From contig JAFKFH010000015.1 in the NCBI GenBank assembly GCA_017307375.1, positions 124,001-188,000 of the forward strand: DNA of 64,000 bases. The letters run 5' to 3'. The notes below the pieces were generated by a model. The model saw only the letters and a list, made by a program, of their open reading frames with translations. It ran no database searches and had not been told where the DNA came from. The position numbers and the translations under genes are program-made. This document shows, in pieces, positions 31,817-41,042 of the stretch. This DNA is from Alphaproteobacteria bacterium. GTDB taxonomy: Bacteria; Pseudomonadota; Alphaproteobacteria; Ferrovibrionales; Ferrovibrionaceae. The first letter of the stretch is position 1. Each line of letters opens with the position of its first letter.

Positions 31817-33214
31817 ATGTTCCAACGCCCCATCGTCCTCGCCTCGTCATCCCCCGCCGCGACCGCGCGAGCGATCTGCCAGCAGGTCGTGCCGATCTCG
31901 CCCAGGACCCCCGCCGGCCAGGTCCTGATCCGCTTCGAGGCGGATCGCGCGCTGCACGCCCTGCCGATCGTCGATGACGGCGTGCCGGTCGGGCTGATCG
32001 ACCGGAACCATCTTACCGCCGAGTTCGCCAAGCCCTCCGGGCGGGCGCTGTACCTCAAGCGCCCCATCGCCCTGCTGATGGACGCCGAGCCGCTGATCGC
32101 CGAACTCGATACCGACATTCCCCTGCTCGCGGACCGGCTCGGCCGCGAGAAGCCGGAGGCCCTCCGCTCGGGCTTCGTTCTCGTCGACGGCGGCACCTAT
32201 GCCGGCATCGGCAGTGGGGCAGACCTGGTCCAGGCCACCGCGGACGCCGCCCACCGCGCGCTGGCCGAACTGCGCGCGACCCAGGAGGCGATGGCCGCGG
32301 CCGAGGAGGCCGAACGCAACGCCGAGATGCGCCGGCGGCTGGAAAGCGAGGAAGCGGCCGAGGCGCGCCGGGCCGCAATGCACCAACTGGCGGCCGACCT
32401 CGAGGCGGCCGTCGGCGGCGTCGCCCAGACCATCGCCTCGACCGCCGCGGCGATGCATCGCTCGGCCGGCGCCATGGTCGATATCGCCGAGCAGACGGAA
32501 ACACGCTCCTCCGCCGCCGAGCAGGGTGTCGGCAGGGTTTCAGGCCATGTGCAGAGCGTCGCCGCGGCCGGCCAGCGCATGACCGTCTCGCTCGACCATG
32601 TCTCGGGCCAGGTCGCGGAAGCCTCACGCATCACCGCCCAGGCAGTGGCGGAAGCCGCCCGCTCGCGCGAGATCGTCGCCAAGTTCTCCGCCGCGTCGTC
32701 GCGCATCACCGCGGTGGTGGATTTCATCCGGGTGATCGCCGAGCAGACCAGCCTGCTGGCGCTCAACGCCACCATCGAAGCCGCGCGCGCCGGCGCCTCC
32801 GGCAAAGGCTTCGTCGTCGTCGCCAACGAGGTCAAGGCGCTCGCCCGCAAGACCGCCCAGGCGACCGACGACATCGGCCGCCATATCGGCGACATCCGGA
32901 ACACCGCGACCACGGCGATCGAGGCGAACCAGCGCATTTCCTCGGTCATCGCCCGGCTGTCCGATATCTCCACGGCCGTCGCCGATGCGATGCAGCAGCA
33001 GGACAAGGCGACGTCGGAGATCACCGTCGCGGTCGACGACGTCGCTGGCGACAGCGTGGTCGTGCACGAGGCGGTGGGCGGCGTCGCCCAGACCGCGGGC
33101 GCCGCCAGGTCGGCGGCGAGCGCCGTGCTCGACGCCTCGCAGCGCCTGACCGCGGAGGCCGGCGAACTGGATGCCGAGGTCGCGCGCTTCCTCACGGTGT
33201 TCCGGGCTGCCTGA
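31817..33214 (+). CDS. Soluble methyl-accepting chemotaxis-like receptor with CBS-like input domain
   Basis: This 465-residue protein has no membrane helix. Residues 10-130 look like a CBS-type pair ([19 protein letters not shown], and [15 protein letters not shown]). A coiled linker leads to a MCP signalling domain with the conserved hairpin [18 protein letters not shown] and [14 protein letters not shown]. It should signal through CheA/CheW of the host. Genes for chemoreceptors are found near arsenite oxidase loci, so it may sense arsenic or energy state. Its position next to padR and TSUP is the only support for that. Confidence 0.85.
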   Translation: MFQRPIVLASSSPAATARAICQQVVPISPRTPAGQVLIRFEADRALHALPIVDDGVPVGLIDRNHLTAEFAKPSGRALYLKRPIALLMDAEPLIAELDTDIPLLADRLGREKPEALRSGFVLVDGGTYAGIGSGADLVQATADAAHRALAELRATQEAMAAAEEAERNAEMRRRLESEEAAEARRAAMHQLAADLEAAVGGVAQTIASTAAAMHRSAGAMVDIAEQTETRSSAAEQGVGRVSGHVQSVAAAGQRMTVSLDHVSGQVAEASRITAQAVAEAARSREIVAKFSAASSRITAVVDFIRVIAEQTSLLALNATIEAARAGASGKGFVVVANEVKALARKTAQATDDIGRHIGDIRNTATTAIEANQRISSVIARLSDISTAVADAMQQQDKATSEITVAVDDVAGDSVVVHEAVGGVAQTAGAARSAASAVLDASQRLTAEAGELDAEVARFLTVFRAA

Positions 33215-33354
33215 CCGGGTTCGCCCGGCCGGTAGAGGTAGGGCTTCTGGACTCGATATTCCTCCCTGACTATAACGGCGGACCAAGGTCGCATGGCCGC
33301 CATGTGCATGGGCAACGGTCTTACCGACGGCGACGAAGTCAGGGGACCGGCACG

Positions 33355-34149
33355 ATGTCAGATACTGGGTTGCGCAAGGACGCCACGACCGTCGGCAGCG
33401 GTGCGGCGATCGGCATGCTCGGCGGGCTGATCGGTCTCGGCGGCGCCGAGTTTCGCCTGCCGCTGCTGATCGGGCTGTTTCGGTTCCCGGCCCTGGAGGC
33501 GGTGATCCTCAACAAGGCCATGAGCCTGATCGTGGTTGCCGCGGCATTGCCGTTCCGCGCCCAGACCGTTCCGTTCGCGCAGATTGCCGGTCATTGGGAA
33601 GTCATCGCCAATCTCCTGGCGGGAAGCCTGATCGGCGCCTGGGCCGGCGCGGGCTGGGCGACGCGGCTGCGATCCGAGACGCTCTACCGGGTCATCGCCG
33701 TGCTGCTGCTGGTGATCGCCGCTGTCCTGCTGTTCGGCCACGATGCATCGGCAGGTGCGCCGCTCCTCGCCGGCGGGCTGCAGATGATCGCGGGCGTGGT
33801 CGCGGGCTTCCTGATCGGTGTCGTCGCGTCGCTGATGGGCGTCGCCGGCGGCGAGTTGCTGATACCGACGCTGATCCTGTTGTTCGGCGCCGATGTCAAA
33901 CTGGCGGGCAGCCTGTCGCTCGCGGTCAGCCTGCCGACGATGATCGTCGGGTTCTCGCGCTACAGCCGCGACCGGAGCTTCTCGGTACTGCGCCGCGAAG
34001 GGCGCTTCGTCGTGCTGATGGCGATCGGCTCGATCGCCGGCGCCTTCATCGGCGGCCAGCTGCTCGCCATCGTACCCAACTGGATCGTGCTTCCCGCCCT
34101 GGCCGCGATACTGGTGATCTCGTCGGTGAAAGTCTGGCGCCATCGCTAG
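33355..34149 (+). CDS. TSUP (TauE/SafE) family membrane transporter
   Basis: This 264-residue protein has about eight membrane helices and the paired TSUP repeats GLIGLGGAEFRLPLL and VVASLMGVAGGELLIPTLILLFG. The family exports sulfite or other organosulfur or sulfur compounds. ATG 33355 follows AGGGGA. It lies alone upstream of an arsR operon. Its link to arsenic is by position only. Confidence 0.85.
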   Translation: MSDTGLRKDATTVGSGAAIGMLGGLIGLGGAEFRLPLLIGLFRFPALEAVILNKAMSLIVVAAALPFRAQTVPFAQIAGHWEVIANLLAGSLIGAWAGAGWATRLRSETLYRVIAVLLLVIAAVLLFGHDASAGAPLLAGGLQMIAGVVAGFLIGVVASLMGVAGGELLIPTLILLFGADVKLAGSLSLAVSLPTMIVGFSRYSRDRSFSVLRREGRFVVLMAIGSIAGAFIGGQLLAIVPNWIVLPALAAILVISSVKVWRHR

Positions 34150-34200
34150 CCGGAGCCCGGTCGGCCATGGCCCATCACGGGGGATTTACGGTCGGCAATA

Positions 34201-34226
34201 AATCCATTATTCTGGATATATGGATT
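34201..34226. promoter_or_regulatory. ArsR-type operator overlapping arsR start
   Basis: AATCCAT (34201-34207) and ATGGATT (34220-34226) form a perfect 7 bp inverted repeat with a 12 bp AT-rich spacer. The right arm includes the arsR start codon, so binding would block its own expression. Confidence 0.65.
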
Positions 34227-34552
34227 CAATAGACGCCCAGCAGGCCTTCGCCGCCCTGTCCCAGGCCACGCGCCTGGAATGCTTCCGGCTGCTGGTCCGG
34301 CACGAGCCCACGGGCCTCGCCGCCGGCCAGATCGCCCAGGCGCTGGACGTGCCGCAGAACACGATGTCGACCCATCTGGGAATCCTGGCCCGTGCCGAGC
34401 TGGTCAGGGCCGACCGCCGCGGCCGCTCGATCGTCTACCGCGCCGACATCGAGGGCCTGCGCGACCTGATGCTGTTCCTGCTGAAGGATTGCTGCGGCGG
34501 CACGATCGACATCGAACCACTGATCGCCGGGCTGCGGGCCTGCGCGCCATGA
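34220..34552 (+). CDS. arsR: ArsR-family repressor (first)
   Basis: This 110-residue winged-helix repressor has ALSQATRLECFRLLVRHEP, the recognition helix region VPQNTMSTHLGILARAELV, and a wing DRRGRSIVYRAD. A Cys pair near the C-terminus (LKDCCGG) is the probable As(III) site, in the place used by ArsR proteins of the C-terminal Cys type. It leads an operon arsR-arsC-arsH-(ACR3-like), with ATGA and TGATG overlaps between the first three genes. Confidence 0.9.
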   Translation: MDSIDAQQAFAALSQATRLECFRLLVRHEPTGLAAGQIAQALDVPQNTMSTHLGILARAELVRADRRGRSIVYRADIEGLRDLMLFLLKDCCGGTIDIEPLIAGLRACAP

Positions 34553-34983
34553 AAGGACAAGCCTTGGACTTGATCATCTATCATAACCCCGATTGCGGCA
34601 CGTCGCGCAACACGCTGGCGATGATCAACAATGCCGGCATCGAGCCCCATGTGGTCGAATACCTGAAGACGCCGCCCACCCGCGCCCTGCTGCGGCAGCT
34701 GATCGATCGCATGGGCGTGCCCGTCCGGTCGGTCATCCGCGAGAAGGGCACGCCGTTCGCCGAACTCGGGCTGGGGGATCCGTCCCTGACCGACGACCAG
34801 TTGCTCGACGCGATGATGGCGCATCCGATCCTGATCAACCGGCCGATCGTGGTCTCGCCGCTGGGCGTGAGACTTTGCCGCCCCTCGGAAGCCGTTCTCG
34901 ACATCCTGCCGCAGCCGCAGCAGGGGGCGTTCACCAAGGAGGATGGCGAGCGGGTCGTCGACGCGCAGGGCCGGAGGGTGTGA
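34549..34983 (+). CDS. arsC: Glutaredoxin-dependent arsenate reductase
   Basis: This 144-residue protein has the catalytic [10 protein letters not shown] (Cys16) of the ArsC/Spx thioredoxin-fold family. It also has the arsenate-binding Arg block [17 protein letters not shown]. It reduces arsenate to arsenite using glutathione and glutaredoxin. ATG 34549 overlaps the arsR stop and its own stop overlaps arsH. A second, unrelated type of ArsC is at 45209. Confidence 0.9.
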   Translation: MKGQALDLIIYHNPDCGTSRNTLAMINNAGIEPHVVEYLKTPPTRALLRQLIDRMGVPVRSVIREKGTPFAELGLGDPSLTDDQLLDAMMAHPILINRPIVVSPLGVRLCRPSEAVLDILPQPQQGAFTKEDGERVVDAQGRRV

Positions 34984-35708
34984 TGCGACTGCGTTCCCTA
35001 GCCGATCCCGACCTGCTGCCCGCGCTCGACCGGCGGTTCGCCGAGGGCGCACCCGCGCTGCTGGGGCCCGACGATCATCCGCCCCGGATCCTGCTGCTGT
35101 ACGGATCGCTGCGGCCGCGATCGTTTTCGCGGCTGGCGACCGAGGAAGCCGCACGCCTGCTGCAGTTCTTCGGCGCGGAGACCCGGATCTTCGATCCGAG
35201 CGACCTGCCGCTGCCCGATCAGGTGGCGGGCGACGACCATCCGGCCGTGCAGGAATTGCGCGAGCTGTCGACCTGGTCGGAAGGCCAGGTCTGGTGCAGC
35301 CCGGAGCGCCACGGCCAGATCACCGGGCTGATGAAGGCGCAGATCGACCACCTGCCGCTGAGCATCGGCGCGGTGCGCCCGACGCAGGGGCGGACGCTGG
35401 CCGTGATGCAGGTATCGGGCGGCTCGCAGAGTTTCAATGCAGTCAATTCATTGCGGCTGCTCGGCCGCTGGATGCGGATGTTCACCATCCCGAACCAGTC
35501 GAGCGTGGCGATGGCCTACAAGGAGTTCGATGCCGACGGCCGCATGCGGCCATCGAGTTACTACGACCGCATCGTCGACGTCATGGAGGAGTTGGTGCGG
35601 GTTACCGTGCTGCTGCGGCCGCATACGGCGATGCTGACCGACCGCTATTCCGAGCGCAAGGAAGCCGGGTTGAAGCCGGCCGCCGCGGGCATCATCAGCG
35701 CCATGTGA
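34983..35708 (+). CDS. arsH: ArsH NADPH-dependent flavin oxidoreductase
   Basis: This 241-residue protein has the flavodoxin-like ArsH blocks: [19 protein letters not shown], the EWSEGQVW-type segment [18 protein letters not shown], and [17 protein letters not shown]. ArsH oxidises trivalent methylarsenicals and aids oxidative stress resistance. ATG 34983 overlaps the arsC stop (TGATG). It is followed by a 113 bp gap with an 8 bp dyad and then the ACR3-like gene. Confidence 0.92.
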   Translation: MRLRSLADPDLLPALDRRFAEGAPALLGPDDHPPRILLLYGSLRPRSFSRLATEEAARLLQFFGAETRIFDPSDLPLPDQVAGDDHPAVQELRELSTWSEGQVWCSPERHGQITGLMKAQIDHLPLSIGAVRPTQGRTLAVMQVSGGSQSFNAVNSLRLLGRWMRMFTIPNQSSVAMAYKEFDADGRMRPSSYYDRIVDVMEELVRVTVLLRPHTAMLTDRYSERKEAGLKPAAAGIISAM

Positions 35709-35756
35709 GATCTGCCGGCGCGGCGTCACGAAACGGTATTTTGACGCGGTAAACCG

Positions 35757-35811
35757 ATCCGATTAAACCAGAAGACGACATTTTTGGAATTCTGGAAATA
35801 TCAAATCGGAT
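35757..35811. promoter_or_regulatory. Dyad before the ACR3-like gene
   Basis: ATCCGATT (35757-35764) and AATCGGAT (35804-35811) are a perfect inverted repeat 39 bp apart, ending 10 bases before the start codon at 35822. The AT-rich centre could hold a promoter, so the gene may have its own control. Confidence 0.35.
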
Positions 35812-35821
35812 TGCCAGCCCG

Positions 35822-36913
35822 ATGACGCCGACGCCCTCGATCAAGCCGGTACCGGCGCATACCGCCGCGGACGCAACTGCATCGCAGCCAGGCTGGATCG
35901 AACGGCATCTCGTGCTTCTGTTGGCGTTCGCCGTGGGCGTCGGTGTCGGCATCGCCCATTTCATCCCCGGCGTGATGCGCAGCATCGTCGACATGCGGGT
36001 GGGGGCAATCAGCCTTCCCATCGCCGCGCTGATCTGGGCGGCGGTCATCCCCGCCATGATGCAGGCTAGCCTGCCGTCGAACGCCAGGCTTACCTTCGAC
36101 TGGCGAGGGGCCAGCATCGCGCTGTTCGTCGGCGGCATCATCCGCCCGATCTCGATGGCACTGCTTGCTGCCATCGCGCTGGCTTGGCTATTTCGGCCGC
36201 TGCTGCCGGCGGCAGAGATTCCCGCCTACATCGCCGGGCTCACATTGCTTGCCGCCGGACCGCCCAGCCTGTTGACCTGCCTGTGGGTGAACCTGGCCGG
36301 TGCCGATCAGCGCGCCGCGCTGCTGCAGATACTGCTCGCGGCAGGCGTGGCGCTCATCGCCGCGGGACCTGCCGCCGCGTTGCTGCTGGACCTGCCCATC
36401 GTCCTCGCGCCGCCGTCGGGCATGCTGATCGCGGTCACCGTCCATGTCGTCGTGCCGGTTGCCATCGCCCAGCTTCTGGGCCGCCGGCTTGCTGCCCAGG
36501 GCGATCATGCCGTTCGCGTCTTCACCGCCAGCTTGCGCCCCTGGACGCTCGGCGCTGTGTTGCTGCTGCTCGCGATCCTGTCGGGCATGGCGGCGCCGGC
36601 CCTGATCCAGCGCCCGCTGGTGATCGCGCTGCTTGCCTTGTCGCTCGCCTGCCAGGTCTACCTGAATGCCGGCCAGACCATGCTGATGAGCCGCCTGGCG
36701 GACCTGCCGTACGCGCGTGCCGTGCCGACGGCCCTGATCGGTGCCTCGGGTTCCGGAATCATCGCGGCAGCACTCGCTGCCGACGCCGCGGGCACGGGGA
36801 CGGCCACGGCGGTGATCGCCGCCGTGGGTCTCCTTGCCGAGATACCGCTGGGCCTGTCGGTCGTGCTGGCCCTCGACGCTTGCCGGAGGCGATATGAGAG
36901 CGCGGCCAGGTAA
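35822..36913 (+). CDS. Divergent ACR3-family transporter lacking the core cysteine
   Basis: This 363-residue protein has ten predicted helices and aligns in layout with the ACR3 arsenite exporter at 45709: VGIAHFIPGVM, LPIAALIWAAVIPAMMQ, NxG-like helices, VPTALIGASGSGIIAA and LLAEIPLGLSVV. The helix-4 segment that reads LLAAAPCTAMVFVW in canonical ACR3, with its essential Cys, reads LLAAGPPSLLTCLWV here. The Cys is replaced by Pro and a different Cys follows five residues later. The helix-9-type Glu is kept. It may export another arsenical or antimonite, or be inactive. It ends five bases before the convergent cytochrome gene. Confidence 0.75.
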   Translation: MTPTPSIKPVPAHTAADATASQPGWIERHLVLLLAFAVGVGVGIAHFIPGVMRSIVDMRVGAISLPIAALIWAAVIPAMMQASLPSNARLTFDWRGASIALFVGGIIRPISMALLAAIALAWLFRPLLPAAEIPAYIAGLTLLAAGPPSLLTCLWVNLAGADQRAALLQILLAAGVALIAAGPAAALLLDLPIVLAPPSGMLIAVTVHVVVPVAIAQLLGRRLAAQGDHAVRVFTASLRPWTLGAVLLLLAILSGMAAPALIQRPLVIALLALSLACQVYLNAGQTMLMSRLADLPYARAVPTALIGASGSGIIAAALAADAAGTGTATAVIAAVGLLAEIPLGLSVVLALDACRRRYESAAR

Positions 36914-36917
36914 GTCG

Positions 36918-37298
36918 CTACTGCGCCGCCTTGAGGTAGGCGATCACGTCGTCCAGCTCCTGCTGTTTCTTCAGCCCGGCGAAGACCATCTTGGTCCCCG
37001 GGTTGAATTTGCGCGGATCGGCCAGATAGGCGGCCAGGTTGGCTTCATCCCAGGTCACACCGAGCGCGGCCAGGCTCGATGAATAGTTGAAGCCGGATAC
37101 GGTCGCCGCTTTGCGGCCGATCACGCCATGCAGATTCGGGCCGACGAGGTTCTTGCCGCCGGAATCGACGGTGTGACAGACCTTGCACTTGCCGAAGACC
37201 TTTTCGCCCGCGGCAACGTCGCCGGCAGCCATCGCCGGGGTCACCAGGGTTACGCCATGCAGAGCGGCCGCGGCCGTCATAAGAACCAGCAATTTCAT
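36918..37298 (-). CDS. Periplasmic cytochrome c (arsenite oxidase acceptor)
   Basis: This 126-residue protein has a signal peptide and a single haem site CKVCH near residue 38. The PNLHGVIGRKAATVSGFNYS block and axial Met in GTKMVFAGLKK place it in class I cytochromes c (c2/c550). It follows aioA and mobB on the same strand, the usual place for the electron acceptor of AioBA. ATG 37298 has GGAAG upstream. Confidence 0.9.
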   Translation of the reverse strand: MKLLVLMTAAAALHGVTLVTPAMAAGDVAAGEKVFGKCKVCHTVDSGGKNLVGPNLHGVIGRKAATVSGFNYSSSLAALGVTWDEANLAAYLADPRKFNPGTKMVFAGLKKQQELDDVIAYLKAAQ

Positions 37299-37308
37299 CG
37301 GCACTTCC

Positions 37309-37845
37309 TCAACAGCAGATCGGGACGGGGATATCGAACGGCGCGACCGGCTGCAGGCCGCAATGGACAATGATGAAGTCGCAGATCGCCGGCGGATCGT
37401 TGATGTCGAGGACCGGCAGGCCGATATCGCCGAGGCGCGTGTCGGAGGCCACCGCCACCACGTTGGGATCACCGCGGCCGACCAGCGGCTGGGGCGATCC
37501 ATGCCGCCAGACCTCGATCTTGTCGTGGGCCTCGTTCCGGAACCCTTCGACCAGCACCAGGTCGACCGGCCTCAGCCGGGCGATCAGTTCGGCCAGCGGC
37601 GGTTCCGGCGCGCCCCGCAGCTCCTGCATGATGGCGACGCGGTTCTCCGAGCAGACCAGCACCTCCGCCGCGCCGGCCTGGCGATGCCGCCAGGAATCCT
37701 TGCCCTCGACATCGACGTCGAAGGCGTGATGGGCATGCTTCACCGTCGACACGGTGATGCCGCGGCCGGCCAGCACCGGGATCAGGGTGACCAGCAGCGT
37801 GGTCTTGCCCGCGCCGCTCCAGCCGCGCAGTCCGAGTATCTTCAT
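37309..37845 (-). CDS. mobB: Molybdopterin-guanine dinucleotide biosynthesis protein MobB
   Basis: This 178-residue GTPase has a Walker A (GWSGAGKTT, residues 8-16), the STVKHAHHAFDVD switch block and DLVLVEGFRNEAHDKIEV. MobB assists formation of the bis-MGD cofactor needed by AioA. It is encoded 77 bp downstream of aioA, after a likely terminator, so it may be expressed at a lower level than the oxidase. The cytochrome c gene follows 10 bp later. Confidence 0.9.
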   Translation of the reverse strand: MKILGLRGWSGAGKTTLLVTLIPVLAGRGITVSTVKHAHHAFDVDVEGKDSWRHRQAGAAEVLVCSENRVAIMQELRGAPEPPLAELIARLRPVDLVLVEGFRNEAHDKIEVWRHGSPQPLVGRGDPNVVAVASDTRLGDIGLPVLDINDPPAICDFIIVHCGLQPVAPFDIPVPICC

Positions 37846-37871
37846 CGCCGTTCTCCAGGAGGGGAAAAGAG

Positions 37872-37897
37872 CGGGCGGGATCGTCAGGTCCCGCCCG
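37872..37897 (-). terminator. Terminator-like hairpin after aioA
   Basis: CGGGCGGGA (37872-37880) and TCCCGCCCG (37889-37897) form a perfect 9 bp GC stem. On the minus strand it is followed by CTCTTTTCCCC. It lies 25 bases past the aioA stop and before mobB, and may work as partial attenuation within the aio operon. Confidence 0.65.
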
Positions 37898-37921
37898 TGG
37901 CCCGAGTTGCCGGAGAGAGGA

Positions 37922-40387
37922 TCAGCCGGTCACGTATTCCTGGGACTTGAAGGTCAGGTGCCGGGTCACCTCCGGCGCCGTGGCGATCTTGCGGATGTTG
38001 CCCCAGGCCTGCTTGTAGTTGGGGATCACGAACTCGTTGACGCCCTTGGAGACGACGTTGCCCTGCACACCGGTCGGATAGGCGAACAGCATGAAGGTTT
38101 CCTTTCGCTTGGCCGTCGGCGTCGGGTAGACCATCGCCTGGGTCGAGCCGTTGTCGTTGTAGACCTCGACCAGGTCGCCGGCGCCGAGGTTCAGCTCCTG
38201 CATGTCGGCGGGGTTCATCTCGATGAACGGGAACGGCCAGCGATCGCGGACGAAATCGCTCTGCTGGTCCAGATAGGCGGATTGCCAGACCTGGTTGGTG
38301 CGACCGTTGTTGATCAGGAAGGTGAACTTGTCCTTCTCGGCCTGCTTGCCCTCGGCCTGGAAGCCGCGCCAGGTGGAGGCCATGAACGTGGCCTTGCCAT
38401 CCTTCGTCCCGAACTTCCCGTCGGTGTAGAGGCGTTTCGTCCCGACGATCTTGCCGCCGTCGAACGCCGTCGCCGGCTCCTGGAAGCCGTTGGTGCCCAT
38501 CGCGCGCAGGCGATCGTAGCTGACGAACTCGCCACCCTTCTCGTGACGCTGATAGCCGTCCTTGAAGGAGTCTTCCTCGGTCTTCCAGTCGTAGCCCTTG
38601 AACTTGTCGGCGATGGCCGGCTTGCCGGCGGCGCGCCAGCTCCGCTCCAGGCCCTGGGCAAGCGCCGCGGCGACCAGGCAGTCCGGCTTGGACTGGCCCG
38701 GGGGATCCATGTAGCGCTCGGTCAGCCGCATCCGCCGCTCGCCGTTCATCGAAGTCAGATTCATCTCGCCCGCCGTCGCCGCCGGCAGCACGACGTGGCA
38801 ATGCTGCCCGATCTGGGTCGGGACGATATCGACGTTGACGGCGAACAAGCCGCCCTGGCGGATCGCGCCCATGATCGCCTCGACCTGGGCCCGGCGATCA
38901 CCCCCGGGCACCGACAGCATCGCGTCCTTCACCAGGTCGGTGCGCTTCTTGTAGGTGCGCTTGAACTCGCTGGCGTTCAGCGTGGTCTTGAAGTGGTCGC
39001 AGCCCCAGATGTGATGGACGCCGCCCTTGCCGCCGATCAGCAGCTGGTCGACATAGGCCGCGGGCCGGCCGACATGGGCGTCCGACGGCCGCGAATAACC
39101 TTCCTGGTGGCCGCCCAGCCGGACGCAGCCGCCGCCCGGCCGGCCGATATTGCCGGTGGCCAGCGCCACGTTCACCAGGGCCGCGTTGGTGCGGTAGTTG
39201 TCGTTGCCCCAGATCAGCCCCTTCTCATAGGCGAACATGGTGCGCCGGCGGGCGCCGCCCGCCTTCGGCTCGCCGATCCAGGCGACCGCCTTGGCGATCT
39301 GGGCGACGGTCAGGCCGGTCACCTTCGCCGCCTCGTCGAGCGAGACCTTGTTCGCGGCCAGCGCGGCGTCGAACCCGCTGGTCGAGGCCTGGATGAACGG
39401 GCGGTCGAGCCAGCCCTTCGCCGCCAGCTCGGTGAAGATCGCGTTGAACAGGATCAGGTCGGTGCCGGAATTGATCGCGAGATGCAGGACGTTGTCCTTG
39501 CCCGCCTCGACCTCGCAGGCGTTGACGGTGACCGTGCGCCGCGGATCGACGATGACGATGCGGGCGGCGGCATGCGCCTCGTTCGGTATCTCCTGCTTCT
39601 TCTTGTCCAGCGTGGTCCCGCGCAGATTGGGGATCCAGTGGTTCAGGAAGTAGTTGGTCTGGGTTTCCAGCGAGTTGGCGCCGACGATGAACAGCGTGTC
39701 GGCCAGCTCGGCATCCTCGTAGCAATTATTGAGTTCGCCGACGCCCATGTCGCGTGTCGCATGCACTTCCGAATTGTAGGCCGGGCGGTTGTGGATGCGG
39801 ATGTTCTTGATCTTCATGCTCTCGAAATAGAGCTTGCCGGTGGCCCAGGTGTTCTCGTAGCCGCCGCCGGCGCCGCCATGGTCGTAAGCCGAGACGATCA
39901 GGCCATCCTCGCCCTGTTCCTCGACGACGCGCCGGGTGACCTCGGCGACCAGGTCGATCGCGTCGTCCCAGCTGGTCGGCATCATGCTGCCGTAGCGCCA
40001 GACCAGCGGGTCGGTCAGCCGCTGCTGCTGGGTGTTGGTGGTCTGCGAGTAGGACAGCTCGGCCAGCCGCGCGCCGCGGACCGAGCCGAGGCCGGAATTC
40101 ACCACGCAATCCTTGTCCGGCATGATGACGATGTGAACGTCGCGGCCGTCCTGCTTGACGACGTTGTACATCGATGGGGCGAACCAGGCCGCGCTGTCGG
40201 CCGCCTCCTGCTTGGCCAGGTCGGCACCGAAGAGGTTCTGCCCAGGTGCGGGCCCGCCCTGCTGGTTGACCGGCCAGGAAACCGCCTTGTAGCCGCAGCC
40301 GACGATGCAGAAATGGCAGGTCACGTTCTGGACCCGGGCATCTTTCGGCGGAATCGGAAGGCGGTCGACGTATCGCTTGAAGGCCAT
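37922..40387 (-). CDS. aioA: Arsenite oxidase large molybdopterin subunit
   Basis: This 821-residue periplasmic enzyme oxidises As(III) to As(V). The 3Fe-4S cluster motif is Cys24-x2-Cys27-x3-Cys31 in VTCHFCIVGC. Family blocks such as NSGLGSVRGARLAE, YDHGGAGGGYENTWATGK, RIHNRPAYNSEVHATRDMG and GCVRLGGHQEGYSRP match AioA closely. It has no signal peptide and is exported with AioB by the Tat system. ATG 40387 follows AAAGGGGGGA. It is second in the operon aioB-aioA-mobB-cytochrome c. Confidence 0.97.
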   Translation of the reverse strand: MAFKRYVDRLPIPPKDARVQNVTCHFCIVGCGYKAVSWPVNQQGGPAPGQNLFGADLAKQEAADSAAWFAPSMYNVVKQDGRDVHIVIMPDKDCVVNSGLGSVRGARLAELSYSQTTNTQQQRLTDPLVWRYGSMMPTSWDDAIDLVAEVTRRVVEEQGEDGLIVSAYDHGGAGGGYENTWATGKLYFESMKIKNIRIHNRPAYNSEVHATRDMGVGELNNCYEDAELADTLFIVGANSLETQTNYFLNHWIPNLRGTTLDKKKQEIPNEAHAAARIVIVDPRRTVTVNACEVEAGKDNVLHLAINSGTDLILFNAIFTELAAKGWLDRPFIQASTSGFDAALAANKVSLDEAAKVTGLTVAQIAKAVAWIGEPKAGGARRRTMFAYEKGLIWGNDNYRTNAALVNVALATGNIGRPGGGCVRLGGHQEGYSRPSDAHVGRPAAYVDQLLIGGKGGVHHIWGCDHFKTTLNASEFKRTYKKRTDLVKDAMLSVPGGDRRAQVEAIMGAIRQGGLFAVNVDIVPTQIGQHCHVVLPAATAGEMNLTSMNGERRMRLTERYMDPPGQSKPDCLVAAALAQGLERSWRAAGKPAIADKFKGYDWKTEEDSFKDGYQRHEKGGEFVSYDRLRAMGTNGFQEPATAFDGGKIVGTKRLYTDGKFGTKDGKATFMASTWRGFQAEGKQAEKDKFTFLINNGRTNQVWQSAYLDQQSDFVRDRWPFPFIEMNPADMQELNLGAGDLVEVYNDNGSTQAMVYPTPTAKRKETFMLFAYPTGVQGNVVSKGVNEFVIPNYKQAWGNIRKIATAPEVTRHLTFKSQEYVTG

Positions 40388-40404
40388 GTCGGTGATCCCC
40401 CCTT

Positions 40405-40932
40405 TCAGAGCCGGTTGCTGAGGCGGCCGTAGATCAGCTCGTCGACGCCTTCGGCGAAGATGTCGCCCTTGCCGTCGATGCGCAGCGCGAACTGCGGCAG
40501 GTTCTGCGTGGCCTGGCCCCAGATCTGCTGGCCGCCCTTCTCGACGTCGAAGCGCGAATAATGCCCCGGGCAGTTCAGCGACCGGTCGGCAGCGGCATAG
40601 GCCAGCGGGAACCCCTTGTGCGGACACAGGATCGAGAAGGCGACGATGTCGCGGTGGGGACCGGCGCCGCCGTCGACGGCCTGGCCGAGTTTGATCAGCA
40701 CGCCGGGCGAATCCGCGTCGGGATAGGCGATGTCGACGGGTTCGTTGACCTTGAGATCGGCGACATTCGCCAGGCGGTTCGACGGATAGCTGACGCGCGC
40801 CGGCGCCGGCGCGGCCTTCGCTTCCGTGCGGCCCAGAGCGGCGGCTGCCGCCGCGGCGCCGGCGACGGCCGCGCCGCCGCCACGCAGGAATTGCCGCCGA
40901 CCGACGTCGACGAGGTTGTTGCACCCCTTCAT
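40405..40932 (-). CDS. aioB: Arsenite oxidase small Rieske subunit
   Basis: This 175-residue protein has a Tat signal (RRQFLRGGG at 12-20). It carries a Rieske 2Fe-2S site, CPHKGFPLAY (Cys103, His105) and NCPGHYSRFD (Cys121, His124). It passes electrons from AioA to the cytochrome c. It is the first gene of the aio structural operon. A near-consensus sigma-54 promoter lies 42 bases upstream of ATG 40932. The gap to aioA is 17 bases. Confidence 0.97.
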   Translation of the reverse strand: MKGCNNLVDVGRRQFLRGGGAAVAGAAAAAAALGRTEAKAAPAPARVSYPSNRLANVADLKVNEPVDIAYPDADSPGVLIKLGQAVDGGAGPHRDIVAFSILCPHKGFPLAYAAADRSLNCPGHYSRFDVEKGGQQIWGQATQNLPQFALRIDGKGDIFAEGVDELIYGRLSNRL

Positions 40933-40973
40933 GGCTTCCCTCCCCGGAAGATGGTTTTCTCAGGGGACAGAAG

Positions 40974-40989
40974 AGCAAGCGGCGTGCCA
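40974..40989 (-). promoter_or_regulatory. Sigma-54 promoter of aioBA
   Basis: On the minus strand TGGCACG (40989-40983), four bases, then TTGCT (40978-40974) match the -24/-12 consensus TGGCACG-N4-TTGCW fully. It lies 42 bases before aioB ATG. This agrees with control by the NtrC-type regulator AioR encoded next door. Confidence 0.92.
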
Positions 40990-41042
40990 CCCGCGGCGAT
41001 GGCGGTTTTCCGCGGATCGCGGCGGCCTACGGCGGGCGCGCC

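Noticed and set aside
37754-40432. Very long plus-strand open frame antisense to mobB and aioA
   Set aside because: It is a product of high GC third positions opposite aioA. Its protein is low-complexity, rich in Val, Leu, Asp and Arg, with no domain, while the minus strand carries an unmistakable AioA.
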